A stretch of DNA of 58,027 bases. Origin: an uncultured Bacteroidales bacterium. Its GTDB lineage: Bacteria > Bacteroidota > Bacteroidia > Bacteroidales > WCHB1-69. Both the position numbers and the translations under genes were made by a program. Below, piece after piece: positions 23,912 to 32,664 of this stretch. Within the stretch, counting starts at the first letter, position 1. Every line of letters starts with the position of its first letter. The notes beneath the pieces were generated by a model that worked only from the letters and a program-made list of their open reading frames with translations, was not told where the DNA came from and searched no databases. The stretch covers positions 1 to 58,027 of the forward strand of contig CAJOKR010000021.1 of NCBI GenBank assembly GCA_905235135.1, read 5' to 3'.

Positions 23912-25153
23912 ATGGACGAAATCAACCACAGAAGGGTAGTGATTACAGGCATGGGCATCTGGTCGTGCCTCGGAACCTCCCTCGAAGAGGTGAAAGAGTC
24001 ATTGTTCAACGGAAAATCGGGCATCGTGTTCGACCCGGTGCGCAAAGAGATGGGTTTTGAGTCGGGTTTGACGGCTTTGTTGAAGAAGCCTGAGCTGAAA
24101 GGAGTGGTGGATCGCGCACACCGTGTGTTCATGCCCGAAGAGGCGCAATATGCTTACATGGCTACTGTTGACGCCCTGAAAATGGCCGGTTTGGACACGG
24201 AATATATGGAAAGCCACGATGTGGGCCTTCTCTACGGTAACGATAGCAGCGCCGACGCAGTGGTGAAAAGTGTGGATACGATGCGAGAGAAGAAAAACAC
24301 CCGTATGGTGGGCTCTGGCGCCATTTTCCAGTCGATGAATTCCACCGTGACGATGAACCTCGGCTGCCTCTTCAAACTGCGTGGCATCAATATGACCGTG
24401 AGTGCGGCCTGCGCCAGCGGTTCCCACGCCATCGGGTTGGGCGCGCTGCTCATCAAGTGGGGGCTGCAGGACTGCATCGTCTGTGGTGGTGCCCAGGAGG
24501 TGAACCCCTTCTCCATCGGTAGTTTTGACGGTATCGGCGCTTTCTCGAAGCGGGAAAGCGATCCCGAAAAAGCTTCCCGTCCGTTCGACATTGGTCGCGA
24601 CGGCCTTGTGCCCGGCGGCGGTGCGGCTACTGTCGTCATTGAGAGCTACGAATCTGCCGTCAAGCGCGGTGCCCCCATTATCGCTGAGGTATTAGGCTAC
24701 GGATTCTCCTCCAACGGCGACCATATCTCATCTCCCAACGTGGACGGCCCCCGCAAATCCCTCCTTATGGCCCTCGAACAGAGCGGCGTCAGCAAGGAAC
24801 AGATTGGCTACATCAACGCCCACGCCACCTCTACTTCTGTTGGTGACACCAACGAGGCCAAAGCTATCTACGCTGTTTTCGGCGATCAGATGCCGCCCGT
24901 GACTTCCACGAAAGGTCAGACTGGCCACGAAATGTGGATGGCAGGCGCCAGCGAGGTCATTTACTCCATCCTCATGATGAAGAACCGCTTCATCGCCCCC
25001 AACCTGAACTTTGAGCGCGGCGATGAGGACACGTGCAAGCTCAATATCCCCGCGAAACGTATTGATAATTACGATTTTGACATGTTCCTCTCAAACAGCT
25101 TCGGCTTCGGTGGAACCAATTCGACGTTGATTATCAAGGACGTGAGAGGTTAG
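23912..25153 (+). CDS. Beta-ketoacyl-[acyl carrier protein] synthase (KAS II type)
   Basis: A 413-residue condensing enzyme with the Cys-His-His triad: Cys in VSAACASGSHAIG, His in INAHATSTSVGD, and His in STKGQTGHEMWMAGA. The final block departs from the usual KGHTGHTLGAAG (Gln for the first His, MWMAGA for the tail), hinting at a specialised rather than housekeeping synthase. ATG 23912 (MDEINHRR) gives the family length; ATG 23900 is a close alternative. It heads an operon of ACP, two dehydratases and an oxidase, so it probably elongates a polyunsaturated acyl chain as in aryl-polyene or flexirubin synthesis. Confidence 0.85.
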   Translation: MDEINHRRVVITGMGIWSCLGTSLEEVKESLFNGKSGIVFDPVRKEMGFESGLTALLKKPELKGVVDRAHRVFMPEEAQYAYMATVDALKMAGLDTEYMESHDVGLLYGNDSSADAVVKSVDTMREKKNTRMVGSGAIFQSMNSTVTMNLGCLFKLRGINMTVSAACASGSHAIGLGALLIKWGLQDCIVCGGAQEVNPFSIGSFDGIGAFSKRESDPEKASRPFDIGRDGLVPGGGAATVVIESYESAVKRGAPIIAEVLGYGFSSNGDHISSPNVDGPRKSLLMALEQSGVSKEQIGYINAHATSTSVGDTNEAKAIYAVFGDQMPPVTSTKGQTGHEMWMAGASEVIYSILMMKNRFIAPNLNFERGDEDTCKLNIPAKRIDNYDFDMFLSNSFGFGGTNSTLIIKDVRG

Positions 25154-25200
25154 ACTGGAGACTTGAGGCGAAAGACTTAAGATTTTGGACTTAAGACGAT
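25154..25200. repeat. Degenerate short-unit repeat (ACTTGAG/ACTTAAG)
   Basis: Four degenerate copies of an ACTTRAG-type motif beginning one base after the ketosynthase stop. Confidence 0.6.
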
Positions 25201-25241
25201 AAATAACAGAGAATAGATTAAAAAATAAAAAAGCAAAGACA

Positions 25242-25481
25242 ATGGAAAAAGACGAAATGATCAAAAAGATGGTCGCCATCTTGGCTGATGAGTTTGAGGT
25301 GGAGGCTGAAGTGATTCAACCCGAAGCCAATATCAAGGAGACGATGCATCTCGATAGCCTGAGCTTAGTGGACATGGTGGGTCTGGTGAATGAGGAGTTC
25401 GGTGTGGAGATTAAGACTCCCGATCTGCCGACCATCAAGACTTTCGCAGACCTCTACGACTATGTCTTCACCCGCATGTAA
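25242..25481 (+). CDS. Acyl carrier protein
   Basis: A 79-residue ACP with the phosphopantetheine site HLDSLSLVDMV (Ser of DSL, near residue 38) and the expected four-helix pattern. Acidic, as in the family. Its position between ketosynthase and dehydratases marks it as the dedicated carrier of this pathway rather than the fatty acid ACP. Its last 20 nt overlap the next gene. Confidence 0.92.
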   Translation: MEKDEMIKKMVAILADEFEVEAEVIQPEANIKETMHLDSLSLVDMVGLVNEEFGVEIKTPDLPTIKTFADLYDYVFTRM

Positions 25482-25893
25482 GGTGACGGACATCGCCAGC
25501 CTTATCCCGCAGCGGTCCCCCATCCAGATGGTGGACCGCTACATTTTCGAAGACGAGCTCAACTGCCAATCGGAACTGACTATCAACGAGGACAATCTGT
25601 TCCTCGATGAATTAGGTTACATGTCTGTGGAAGGGGTTTTGGAGCACATCGCCCAGACCTCTGCCGCGCACATTGGTTATTTGCATCGGTTGGCGGGCAA
25701 GACCATATCCCTCGGATATATCGGTGACATCAAACGTTGCGCTGTGACTGGCCAAATGCCGGCTGCGGGCGCAACGCTGCGTACCCGCGTGAGCGTCGTC
25801 TCGCAGGTGGGTAATGTCACGCTTGTGTCTGCGGAAGCTGCGGTAAACGATAGTCCGATTTTGAGCTGCCGCATGAAGGTGGCGGAGGATTAA
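25462..25893 (+). CDS. Hot-dog 3-hydroxyacyl-ACP dehydratase, ApeP-like
   Basis: A 143-residue single hot-dog-fold protein. It opens ASLIPQRSPIQMVDRYIFEDE, the usual FabZ-type entry, but the central helix reads YMSVEGVLEHIAQTSAAHIGY rather than HFPG. This is the pattern of ApeP-type dehydratases of aryl-polyene clusters, where the helix carries Glu and AQ-AAH. The start ATG 25462 lies inside the ACP gene in another frame. It should dehydrate 3-hydroxyacyl-ACP intermediates; which chain lengths cannot be read. Confidence 0.7.
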   Translation: MSSPACKVTDIASLIPQRSPIQMVDRYIFEDELNCQSELTINEDNLFLDELGYMSVEGVLEHIAQTSAAHIGYLHRLAGKTISLGYIGDIKRCAVTGQMPAAGATLRTRVSVVSQVGNVTLVSAEAAVNDSPILSCRMKVAED

Positions 25894-25909
25894 ACGAATA
25901 GTGCGCACG

Positions 25910-26263
25910 ATGAAACAGAACGGCATCCTTTACGATATTTTGGAGGAGAGCGAATGCGGATTTCTCCTGCGGATGAGAAACGAACATCCTGTCTATCAGG
26001 GACATTTCCCGGGGAATCCTATAACTCCTGGAGTGTTGACCCTGCAAATGGTGCGCGAATGTCTGAGCCATTTGATTGGTCGCGAACTTCGTTATTCGGC
26101 CATCAAGAATTGCCGTTTTGTGGCGATGGTCCGGCCTGGTGACACGCTCAGACTTACCTTGCAATCGGAAAATGTAGATGGTGCCGTCAAGTTGAAAGCC
26201 AGCTTGTGTGGTTTTAGCAACCCTGTGGATATGCGGCTTCAGTTAGACGCTGATTTACAGTAA
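25910..26263 (+). CDS. Hot-dog 3-hydroxyacyl-ACP dehydratase, FabZ/ApeI-like
   Basis: A 117-residue hot-dog protein with the canonical active-site helix entry VYQGHFPGNPITPGVLTLQMVRE, including the catalytic His. It is short for FabZ (about 145) and lacks the N-terminal strand, as in ApeI-type proteins. Two dissimilar dehydratases side by side is a feature of polyene-type pathways. Start at ATG 25910; an in-frame GTG sits three codons earlier. Confidence 0.75.
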   Translation: MKQNGILYDILEESECGFLLRMRNEHPVYQGHFPGNPITPGVLTLQMVRECLSHLIGRELRYSAIKNCRFVAMVRPGDTLRLTLQSENVDGAVKLKASLCGFSNPVDMRLQLDADLQ

Positions 26264-26278
26264 TTTCATGGAGAAAAC

Positions 26279-27727
26279 GTGGTGGTGATTGGTGGCGGCT
26301 TCGGCGGGCTGACCTGCGCCCTGGCCCTCGCCAAGGCTGGCCGAAGCGTCTTAGTATTGGAGCGGGCTGCCGTTTTGGGCGGTGCGTTCCAGTCGTTCCG
26401 CCGTCGTGGGCAGCTGTTAGACACGGGTTTTCACTACGTTGGTGGAGTAGGGGAAGGCGAAGTTATGCGCCCGCTGATTCGCTTTTTCGGGCTCGAAGAC
26501 CTCCCGTGGCAACCACTCGATGACACTTTCTTAGACGTTTTTGTAAAAGGTCGTCGCTATGCGCTTCATCGCGGCTATGACCATTTTGTGGAGACTCTTG
26601 CTGTCGAATTTCCCGATGACCGCGATGGCTTGGAGGATTTGGTACGGCTGATGCGGGAAATCAACGAGCACATCTACGAAACAGTCCATCCTGATGCAAA
26701 CGTCCAATCGAACCAAACGATGGCCGTTTCTGCCAAAAACTATCTCGAGACCCATATTTCCAGCCCCGAACTGCGCGATGTTTTGTGCGGGCAGTGTTTC
26801 ACCACGGAACTCACCGATGAGTTGCCGCTCTATTCTTTCTTGCAGTCGCTTAACTCCTTCATACAAGGGTCTTATCGGCTGAAAGGCGGTGGCGACGTGC
26901 TTATCCGCAGACTTGTCGAGCAGATTGAGGCGTTGGGAGGACGGATTCTCACGGGAAAAGCCGTGTGCCGCTTAGAGATTGGAGATAATGGCGACATTTG
27001 CGCTGTAGTCTGCGAAAATGGTTCCATATTCGCTGCCGACACGTTCATTTCAACCCTTCATCCCGCTTTGACCACGGACCTTATCCCAGAGTGTCCGCAA
27101 GTTCGGGGAATTTACCGTCGGAGGATGCATCGGTTGGCGAACACGGTCGGGATGTTCACGGTGCAGCTTGCCCTGAAACCTGATACCGTGCCTTATCGGA
27201 ATCGCAACGTCGGCATTTTGGAAAGTGACGATGTGTGGCATACGCCTTGCGGCAAAGAAGACCAAGTCCGTAACTTGCTGATTCACTACAATGTGCCAGA
27301 AAGTGCTGATTTTGCTACGAATATGGATTTGCTGACCCCGATGGACTGGGAATCCGTTAGCGACTGGGAGGAAAGCAAAGTGGGGCACCGTTCTGACGAT
27401 TACAAGGCGTTCAAGCAGCGCAAAGCGAAGGAATGCATCGCGCTGGCACAACGGTATATTCCTGAGTTACAAGGCAATATCGAGCAATATTGGACCAGCA
27501 CGCCGCTCACGTACCGCGACTACACGGCCATTCCGCAAGGCTCTTCCTTCGGGGTGCGCAAATCGTGTAACAACCTGATAGGCACGGTCATTTCGCCTCA
27601 AACCCCGTTCCCGAATCTCTTTCTCGCCGGTCAGAGTCTGATGCTGCACGGCATGTTGGGCACCGCCATGACATCCGTCAAAACCTGCAATCTGATTTGC
27701 GGTCGGAATCTGTTGGAGGCGTTGTAG
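26279..27727 (+). CDS. Phytoene-desaturase-like FAD-dependent oxidoreductase
   Basis: A 482-residue flavoprotein: FAD-binding GGGFGGLTCALALAKAGRSVLVLE, then LDTGFHYVGG, and a C-terminal NLFLAGQSLMLHGMLGTAMTS block typical of phytoene desaturase/retinol saturase relatives. As written it must start at GTG 26279 behind GGAGAA, which places the Rossmann strand at residue 1. A perfect ATG lies at 26268 in another frame; one extra A in the A4 run 26274-26277 would give MEKNVVIGGGFGG, the normal family start. The stop codon sits inside a palindromic repeat. It likely oxidises a polyene acyl intermediate; substrate inferred from operon context. Confidence 0.8.
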   Translation: MVVIGGGFGGLTCALALAKAGRSVLVLERAAVLGGAFQSFRRRGQLLDTGFHYVGGVGEGEVMRPLIRFFGLEDLPWQPLDDTFLDVFVKGRRYALHRGYDHFVETLAVEFPDDRDGLEDLVRLMREINEHIYETVHPDANVQSNQTMAVSAKNYLETHISSPELRDVLCGQCFTTELTDELPLYSFLQSLNSFIQGSYRLKGGGDVLIRRLVEQIEALGGRILTGKAVCRLEIGDNGDICAVVCENGSIFAADTFISTLHPALTTDLIPECPQVRGIYRRRMHRLANTVGMFTVQLALKPDTVPYRNRNVGILESDDVWHTPCGKEDQVRNLLIHYNVPESADFATNMDLLTPMDWESVSDWEESKVGHRSDDYKAFKQRKAKECIALAQRYIPELQGNIEQYWTSTPLTYRDYTAIPQGSSFGVRKSCNNLIGTVISPQTPFPNLFLAGQSLMLHGMLGTAMTSVKTCNLICGRNLLEAL

Positions 27728-27752
27728 AGACGCGTTTATAACACGTCTCTAC
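27724..27752. repeat. Palindromic repeat, GTAGAGACG family (copy 2)
   Basis: GTAGAGACGCGT opposed to ACACGTCTCTAC; it provides the TAG stop of the oxidoreductase gene. Confidence 0.9.
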
Positions 27753-27790
27753 AGAAAAAAATCATTTTCGGTGTATATTCGTATTTTATG

Positions 27791-27798
27791 TACTTTTG
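27791..27798 (+). promoter_or_regulatory. -7 box (TACTTTTG) for the MscS-type gene
   Basis: Perfect TAnnTTTG, 20 nt before the ATG at 27819. Confidence 0.55.
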
Positions 27799-27818
27799 CC
27801 ATTTCAAAATGATTTGAT

Positions 27819-30527
27819 ATGAAAAAGGTACTGATACTCATTGCCATCGCCGTGCTGACGGTGTTTCAGGCACAAGCTGTTTTGAAAGAAAAGGACTTGC
27901 CGCAGACGCTCGGTGTGCTGCGTTCTGAGCTGGCGCAGGCATATAGCGAGCAGAAAGCCATCATGGCGCGGTTCGAGCAGCGCAACCAGGAACAGCACTC
28001 CCGTTTGGTGCGTATGATGCAGACCAGCAACCAGATAGCGTTGATGCTTTATTCACAGAGTTCCGATTTTACGCTCGATATGGCCTACGCCTGCCAGTCG
28101 GCTACGGAGCAGTATCGGCAGTTAAAACAGAATCACGCCCCTTACGACAAGATGAAGGAGCGCATTCGCCTTGAGATTGAGCGTTACAATGAGCTTATCA
28201 AGACGTTGGAGAATTTGCCTCCGAGAGTGCTTCCCAACGGCGAACTTGGCGGTCTGCCCGACTCGGTGCGCGCCATGCTGCCCAAGGTGGTGCTTGATAC
28301 GGCTACTAAGAATCTGTTTATTCTTGACCCACAAGGACTTGAAGACCGTGAGGCTTGCTTGGATTATGCCACGGCACTTCGTGACAATTATGTGACGATG
28401 CTGGAGAATGTGGAACTCGATGAGGAATACTACGAACGGGTTACGAAGCGTATGGGACAACTCAACGCTTACGCGCTCGCCCGTTACGAGCAAATTCAGA
28501 AGCACATCTTCGTGAATGGCGGTGAGAATTACTTCCAGACTCTTAAGCGTTTCCGTTTTCGTTATATGATGGCCAAGAAAGATGTGGGCGACCGCTATAA
28601 AGCCTTCGATCGCAAGTCGGAGTGGCGCGGGCCTATCATTCTCAGTATCAGCGTATTCATGCTTACCTACATCTTGGCCGCCAGTTTGCTTAGCTATGTG
28701 ATTATGCGCTGGCTGCTTCCGAAAAAGTGGCGTCACTACTTCAAGGAGAACAATAAACGTCCCTTCGTCACGCTGGCCTGTGGCATTGCCATCTTCGCCA
28801 TTTCCATCACCATCGCTCGCTTCTTCGTGACTCAGAACTTCGTGCTGATGTCCATCAATCTGATGACCTTCTTTGCCTGGATGGTGGAGGTGATTCTCGT
28901 GTCGCTGCTCATCCGCCTCGATGACAGCCAGATTCGTGCTGGTGTGCGCTCTTACACCCCGTTTATTGCGATGGCCTTCTTAGTGGTGGTGTGCCGTATA
29001 ATACTGATACCCAATAATGTAGTGAGTCTTGTGTTCCCGCCGGTAATGCTGATTTTCACGGCATGGCAGTTCTACGTGATGAAGCGCAAAATCACCAAAC
29101 TGCCCGACAGCGACATGATTTACACGGTGATTTCCCTCATCGTCATGATTGTCTCCAGTGTTGCTTCCTGGTTCGGATTTGTACTCCTCGCAGTCGAAAT
29201 CATGGTTTGGTGGATGATCCAGCTGGCTGCTATCCAGACGATTACCTGCTTCTACGATTTGGCTAAGATGTACGAGCAGAACCATCTGACCCGCAAAATC
29301 GCCAAACAGCAGGGTATCACCCTCAATAATAAAGCTGAAGTGGAGTCTTACTTCAAGAAAATCCAGCCCAAGATGGTCAAGGGCGAGTATATCGGGCAGA
29401 CGTGGTTCTACGATTTCTTGTTTAAGGCGCTGTTGCCGATTCTGGGGATTCTGTCTATCCCATTCAGCATCTATTGGGCAACCCGGATGTTTGAAATGTC
29501 GGCCATTTGCCGCAAAATATTCCTGTACGTATTCCTCAACAAGCCTGGTATCATTGAACTTTCGCTCTACAAGATATGTCTGGCTTTGGAACTGTTCTTC
29601 CGTTATCTGAATTACGCCATCCGTTCCTTCTATGTGATGTTGCGCAAGCGGCACAAGAAAAACCTCCAGGGTCCGGGCAACGCCACACTGGTCAACAATG
29701 TCATTTCAATCATAGTGTGGGGCTTCTACGTGATTGACTGCATGATGATTTTCAAAGTTTCCGGCAAGGGCATTTCCATTGTGATGGCGGGCTTGGCCAC
29801 CGGTCTTGGTTTCGCCATGAAGGACCTGTTGGAGAACTTCATCTACGGCATCACGCTCATGACCGGGCGGTTGCGCGTGGGCGACTACATAGAATGCGAT
29901 GGTGTGCAGGGCAAGGTCGATAGCATCAACTATCAGAGTACGCAGTTAGTGACCCTCGACGGCAGCGTCATTGCTTTCCAAAACGCCACACTCTTCAGCA
30001 AGAACTTCAAAAACCTCACCCGTAACCATGGTTATGTGCTGGTGAAGATTCCGGTGGGGGTGGCCTACGGAGTGAATGTCGAGAAGGTGCGGAATATGCT
30101 CATCAAAGATCTGGAACCGCTGATTGTGAAGAACGCCGCTGGCAAGTATGTGGCCGACAAGAAGCAGGGTTTCAAGGTGATGTTTGACGATTTCGGCGAC
30201 AGCAGCGTGGATCTTTTCGTGATTTGCTGGGTGTTGGTGGAGGAAAAAGCTGCTTTCGTGGCCAAAGTGAAGGAAGTAATTTACAACACACTAAATAAGA
30301 ATAAGATAGAGATTCCGTACCCGCAGCAGGATGTTTATGTGCGGCACATCGAACTGCCGTCTGGACGACAGAAAAAAAGTGACAAACCACAGGTGGAGAC
30401 TGTTGAGACTGTAGATGCTGTTTTGGTTGAAGAAGAGCCTGCTGTTTCCAATACTTCAAAAAAGCGTGGTCGTCCGAGGAAATCCACTAAAAAACCGACG
30501 GAAAATAAGGAGGAATCGCTTTCGTAA
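27819..30527 (+). CDS. Large MscS-family mechanosensitive channel with AT-hook-like tail
   Basis: A 902-residue protein: signal peptide (about 1-21), a periplasmic coiled-coil domain (to about 265), many membrane helices (about 270-640), and the MscS core with the pore helix GISIVMAGLATGLGFAMKDLLENFIYGITLM near residue 650, then the beta domain GDYIECDGVQGKVDSINYQST. This fits MscK-like large channels that release solutes under hypo-osmotic shock. The last 40 residues are acidic then basic and contain KKRGRPRKSTKK, a match to the AT-hook core RGRP. The channel's C-terminus is cytoplasmic, so nucleic acid contact is conceivable but unproven. Confidence 0.88.
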   Translation: MKKVLILIAIAVLTVFQAQAVLKEKDLPQTLGVLRSELAQAYSEQKAIMARFEQRNQEQHSRLVRMMQTSNQIALMLYSQSSDFTLDMAYACQSATEQYRQLKQNHAPYDKMKERIRLEIERYNELIKTLENLPPRVLPNGELGGLPDSVRAMLPKVVLDTATKNLFILDPQGLEDREACLDYATALRDNYVTMLENVELDEEYYERVTKRMGQLNAYALARYEQIQKHIFVNGGENYFQTLKRFRFRYMMAKKDVGDRYKAFDRKSEWRGPIILSISVFMLTYILAASLLSYVIMRWLLPKKWRHYFKENNKRPFVTLACGIAIFAISITIARFFVTQNFVLMSINLMTFFAWMVEVILVSLLIRLDDSQIRAGVRSYTPFIAMAFLVVVCRIILIPNNVVSLVFPPVMLIFTAWQFYVMKRKITKLPDSDMIYTVISLIVMIVSSVASWFGFVLLAVEIMVWWMIQLAAIQTITCFYDLAKMYEQNHLTRKIAKQQGITLNNKAEVESYFKKIQPKMVKGEYIGQTWFYDFLFKALLPILGILSIPFSIYWATRMFEMSAICRKIFLYVFLNKPGIIELSLYKICLALELFFRYLNYAIRSFYVMLRKRHKKNLQGPGNATLVNNVISIIVWGFYVIDCMMIFKVSGKGISIVMAGLATGLGFAMKDLLENFIYGITLMTGRLRVGDYIECDGVQGKVDSINYQSTQLVTLDGSVIAFQNATLFSKNFKNLTRNHGYVLVKIPVGVAYGVNVEKVRNMLIKDLEPLIVKNAAGKYVADKKQGFKVMFDDFGDSSVDLFVICWVLVEEKAAFVAKVKEVIYNTLNKNKIEIPYPQQDVYVRHIELPSGRQKKSDKPQVETVETVDAVLVEEEPAVSNTSKKRGRPRKSTKKPTENKEESLS

Positions 30528-30533
30528 GCGGTC

Positions 30534-30968
30534 ATGCTGCAAGATCTCGGACTTTTCGGACTGTTTCTCGGTTGTCTGCTCTCTGCCACGGTAATCCCGT
30601 TCTCGTCGGAGGCCTTGGTTGCGGGCGCGTTGCTGCTTGACTATTCGCCGTGGACGGTTATTTTGGTGGCTACATTGGGCAACACCATCGGTGGCATGAC
30701 CTGCTACCTGTTAGGTTGGCTCTGCAAGTGGTCGTGGATAGAGAAGTATCTGAAAATCAAAGAAGAATCGCTCGAAAAGGCGCAGGCGAAAGTCGGAAAA
30801 TACGGTTCGTTGGCGGCGCTGCTGACCTGGTTGCCCATCGTTGGTGATGTTATTGCCGTCGCCCTTGGGATCATGCGCACCCGCGTGGTGCCCACCACCC
30901 TGTTCATGTTCATCGGCAAAGGGCTTCGCTACATGGTGATAGCGGGGCTGATCAATGTGCTGGCGTGA
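30534..30968 (+). CDS. YqaA-type DedA-superfamily membrane protein
   Basis: A 144-residue membrane protein with the SNARE-associated/DedA signature: TVIPFSSEALVAGALLL, ATLGNTIGGMTCYLLG and AALLTWLPIVGDVIAVALGIMR. YqaA members are small relatives of lipid-flipping DedA proteins. Starts 6 nt after the channel gene, so the two form an operon. Confidence 0.85.
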   Translation: MLQDLGLFGLFLGCLLSATVIPFSSEALVAGALLLDYSPWTVILVATLGNTIGGMTCYLLGWLCKWSWIEKYLKIKEESLEKAQAKVGKYGSLAALLTWLPIVGDVIAVALGIMRTRVVPTTLFMFIGKGLRYMVIAGLINVLA

Positions 30969-30991
30969 ATCCCATCTGCTTGTCTGCGACA

Positions 30992-31048
30992 GGTTTCAAG
31001 ATTCAAGATTCAAGTTTCAGGTTTCAAGTCTCAAGTCTTACGTCTCAA
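30992..31048. repeat. Heptamer-type array (TTTCAAG/TCTCAAG)
   Basis: About eight degenerate 7-nt units of ATTCAAG, TTTCAAG and TCTCAAG between convergent yqaA-like and aldo/keto reductase genes; the reductase stop lies in its last unit. Confidence 0.85.
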
Positions 31049-32454
31049 AGCGTTCCCTGTTTCAGCTTCTCCACGTAATTATTCACCATATCCATCGTTT
31101 CTGGGATGTTGATGCGTTGCGGGCAGTGGTGGACGCATTCGCCGCAATGGGTGCAGTGGTCGGCCTGGCGCAGTTTCGGCACGCTGCGGTCGTAACCGAT
31201 GAGGAACGCCCGGCGCATCTTCTTGTAGTCGCTCTCGTCCTGCGATTTGGCGAAGTTGCCCTCCTTGATGCACTTGTTGTAGTGCGAGAAGATGCCGGGA
31301 ATGTCCAAGCCGAACGGGCAGGGCATACAGTACTGGCAGGCGGTACAGGGGATATTTTTCAGGTCGTAGATTTTCTTGGCGATATCTTCGAGGAAGTCAA
31401 GTTCTTCAGAGGTAAGCGGTTTCAGCGGACAGTGGGTGGCGAGGTTGTCGTCGAGATGATCCATGTAGGTCATGCCGCTGAGAGAGGTGAGCACGTTGGG
31501 GAAGGTGCCGCAGAAGCGGAATGCCCACGAGGCGACGCTACGTTCGGGCTCGCGCTTTTTCATCTCCCGCACGATGTGGTCGGGCACGTTGGCGAGGCGG
31601 CCACCCAGCAACGGTTCCATGATGACGGCGGGTATCTTCCTCTTGTCCAGTTCGTTGTAGAGATAATCGGCTCTCGTGTTTTCCTCTTCAATCTCATGGG
31701 CGAAGTGCCAGTCGAGGTAGTTCATCTCAATCTGCACGAAGTCCCACTTGTACTCGTCGTGGCGCGACAGCAAATAGTCGAAAACCTTGACATCGCCGTG
31801 GTAGGAGAAGCCGAGGTTGCGGATGACGCCCTTTTCGCGCTGTTCAAGCAGAAAGTCGAGGATGCCGTTGTCGTAGTAGCGCTGGCGGAGCATCTCCATG
31901 CTGTCCTTGCCGCCGCCCACGCTGTGCAGCAGCATGTAGTCTATGTAGTCGGTCTGCAGCTCTTTCAGAGAGTTGTGGAACATCTTGATGGACTCTTCAC
32001 GTGGCCAGGTGCCGGGCGCAAAGTTCGACATCTTGGTGGCGAGGTAATAGCTGTCGCGTTTGTGCCGCGACAGGGCGATTCCCGTGGCTTTCTCGCTGCG
32101 TCCTTGGCAATAGACAGGGGAAGTATCGAAGTAGTTGACTCCGTATTCGATGGCCTTATCGACCATCTTGTTGACCATCTCCTGGTCAATGGGGGCGGAT
32201 TTGGCTTCGCGGCCGGAGGCCCCTTTGGGCGCTTCGGTTTCGATGACGGGCAGGCGCATCATACCAAAGCCCAACAGAGACACTTTGTCGCCGGTATTGG
32301 GGTTGGTGCGGTAGGTCATCTGTCCCTTTTGGGGTTGGATGGTGCCGGTCGGCGTGAGGTCGCCGCCGTTCTGGCATCCGGTCATTGTCGCGGCCGTCGC
32401 GACGGTGCCGGCGCCTATGAGTTTGAGAAAATCTCGTCTTGTTATATCTTTCAT
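31045..32454 (-). CDS. Aldo/keto reductase with Tat signal and C-terminal ferredoxin domain
   Basis: A 469-residue protein. It begins with a twin-arginine signal (TRRDFLKLIGAG), then an aldo/keto reductase barrel (LLGFGMMRLP, VNYFDTSPVYCQGRSE, YIDYMLLHSVGG), and ends with two 4Fe-4S type clusters (CTACQYCMPCPFGLDIP and CTHCGECVHHCPQRINIP). Start at ATG 32452-32454 because it begins the Tat leader. Such AKR-ferredoxin fusions are common in anaerobic Bacteroidota; the substrate is unknown. It lies downstream of a multi-cluster membrane iron-sulfur protein that could pass electrons to it. Confidence 0.88.
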   Translation of the reverse strand: MKDITRRDFLKLIGAGTVATAATMTGCQNGGDLTPTGTIQPQKGQMTYRTNPNTGDKVSLLGFGMMRLPVIETEAPKGASGREAKSAPIDQEMVNKMVDKAIEYGVNYFDTSPVYCQGRSEKATGIALSRHKRDSYYLATKMSNFAPGTWPREESIKMFHNSLKELQTDYIDYMLLHSVGGGKDSMEMLRQRYYDNGILDFLLEQREKGVIRNLGFSYHGDVKVFDYLLSRHDEYKWDFVQIEMNYLDWHFAHEIEEENTRADYLYNELDKRKIPAVIMEPLLGGRLANVPDHIVREMKKREPERSVASWAFRFCGTFPNVLTSLSGMTYMDHLDDNLATHCPLKPLTSEELDFLEDIAKKIYDLKNIPCTACQYCMPCPFGLDIPGIFSHYNKCIKEGNFAKSQDESDYKKMRRAFLIGYDRSVPKLRQADHCTHCGECVHHCPQRINIPETMDMVNNYVEKLKQGTL

Positions 32455-32487
32455 GTTTTTACTTCGTGTTGGTGAGCTTTGATGTTG

Positions 32488-32621
32488 CCCCACACAAGCG
32501 CAGCGCTTGAGTGGGGTTATTTGCACTTTGTGTGTTTTGTCCCTCCGGGGCTGTCCCCACACTGCGGCTCCGCCTTGTGTGGGGTTAATTGCACTCCGTG
32601 CGTTTTGCCCCTCCGGGGCTG
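32488..32621. repeat. Two tandem copies of a 66-67 bp repeat
   Basis: Copy A 32488-32553 and copy B 32555-32621. Each opens with a hairpin (CCCCACAC ... GTGGGG), continues TTGCACT..GTG.GTTTTG, and ends CCCTCCGGGGCTG. They fill the spacer upstream of the reductase gene. Confidence 0.85.
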
Positions 32622-32664
32622 CTTAAGGAAACATATAATTTGCATAATTTGTTCAATTCACCGA

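Noticed and set aside
30955..32475. 506-codon plus-strand frame opposite the aldo/keto reductase
   Set aside because: Low-complexity Val/Ala/His composition and no motif; the minus-strand gene is unmistakable.
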